From Chloroflexota bacterium (GTDB lineage Bacteria; Chloroflexota; UBA6077; CF-72), in NCBI GenBank assembly GCA_019247515.1, contig JAFAOS010000385.1:1-59281 (forward strand): DNA of 59,281 nucleotides, given 5' to 3'. Both the position numbers and the translations under genes were made by a program. This document shows, piece after piece, positions 59,201 through 59,281 of the stretch (positions within the stretch are counted from its first letter, which is position 1; each line of letters begins with the position of its first letter). Under the pieces are notes generated by a model. The model saw only the letters and a program-made list of their open reading frames with translations. It searched no databases and had not been told where the DNA came from.

Positions 59201-59281
59201 AGGCCGTCACCTCGTCGAAGACGTGCGCCAGATCGCCGGCGAGTCGTCGGCGGTCGTAGCGGCTGACTTCGCTCGCGTTCG
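59181..59281 (-). CDS. Glycosyltransferase, C-terminal fragment (cut by window edge)
   Basis: On the minus strand one frame is open from the right edge to a TGA at 59183-59181. It encodes NASEVSRYDRRRLAGDLAHV, then FDEVTACAARRF. This resembles the C-terminal tail of glycosyltransferases (…YDRRRLA.DLA.VFDEV). It would overlap the next gene's start by 20 bases, in keeping with the overlaps in this operon. With only 33 residues visible the identity is tentative. Confidence 0.5.
   Translation of the reverse strand, partial: NASEVSRYDRRRLAGDLAHVFDEVTACAARRF

Overview
The window is high-GC bacterial DNA that opens with the first ~250 bases of a 16S rRNA gene, read leftwards off the left edge. The sequence of that 16S start, the menaquinone genes, a DUF151 nuclease, F420-type (LLM) oxidoreductases and the style of the membrane and polysaccharide genes suggest a Chloroflexota bacterium. 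That is an inference: no database was searched.

Layout. (1) 1-5.4 kb: 16S start, a ~540 bp leader region with hairpins and a strong intrinsic terminator, then a pyruvate/acetoin dehydrogenase operon (E1 alpha, E1 beta, E2) ending in a HypE-like AIR-synthase-fold protein. (2) 5.6-10.6 kb: a DUF151 nuclease, a TatA/B protein, RecF with a 75-aa partner, and a secreted lytic transglycosylase. (3) 10.6-21.9 kb: accessory metabolism, including a degenerate-site SDR plus LLM oxidoreductase pair, an MmgE/PrpD protein with a 64-aa protein and a PaaA-like ferritin-fold protein, an Fpg/MutM glycosylase, an MFS pump, a zinc alcohol dehydrogenase, a K+ channel, and a three-gene nitrile hydratase/thiocyanate hydrolase-like operon with the beta subunit split in two. 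(4) 21.9-34.0 kb: a Tat-exported lipoprotein binding protein with an SDR, a two-subunit Tat-exported molybdenum hydroxylase, and a five-gene leftward operon combining a Rieske oxygenase, a zinc dehydrogenase and a complete Fe3+-type ABC importer. (5) 34.1-37.8 kb: a tightly coupled operon of response regulator, methyltransferase, membrane glycosyltransferase-like protein and sulfite-oxidase-fold protein. (6) 38-45 kb: small unknowns, an AI-2E family protein, and an operon of aspartate-dehydrogenase-like, gamma-glutamyltransferase-like and amidohydrolase genes, then a secreted esterase. (7) 45-50 kb: an S24/LexA-fold protein without catalytic residues, a PP2C phosphatase, menB-menA-menE, and a PEBP protein. 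(8) 50-59.3 kb: cell-surface polysaccharide genes: a polyprenyl-phosphate sugar transferase fused to a FlaA1-like half, an ArnT/PMT-like membrane glycosyltransferase, a UDP-sugar dehydrogenase, a 7TM protein with a C-terminal helix-turn-helix, and GT4 glycosyltransferases, the last cut by the right edge.

Cutting across all regions are three families of short palindromic repeats (called A, B and C here). They lie between genes and, unusually, inside reading frames: family A adds codons to the E1 beta N-terminus and to the ABC ATPase, provides the MFS start codon, and B overlaps the MFS stop codon. Several convergent gene pairs are separated only by hairpins. No tRNA, transposase, integrase or CRISPR array was found.

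The most interesting items are the split-beta nitrile hydratase/thiocyanate hydrolase-like operon, the repeat families that rewrite protein ends, the promoter-terminator pair upstream of 16S, the 7TM-HTH protein, and the response regulator to sulfite-oxidase operon.
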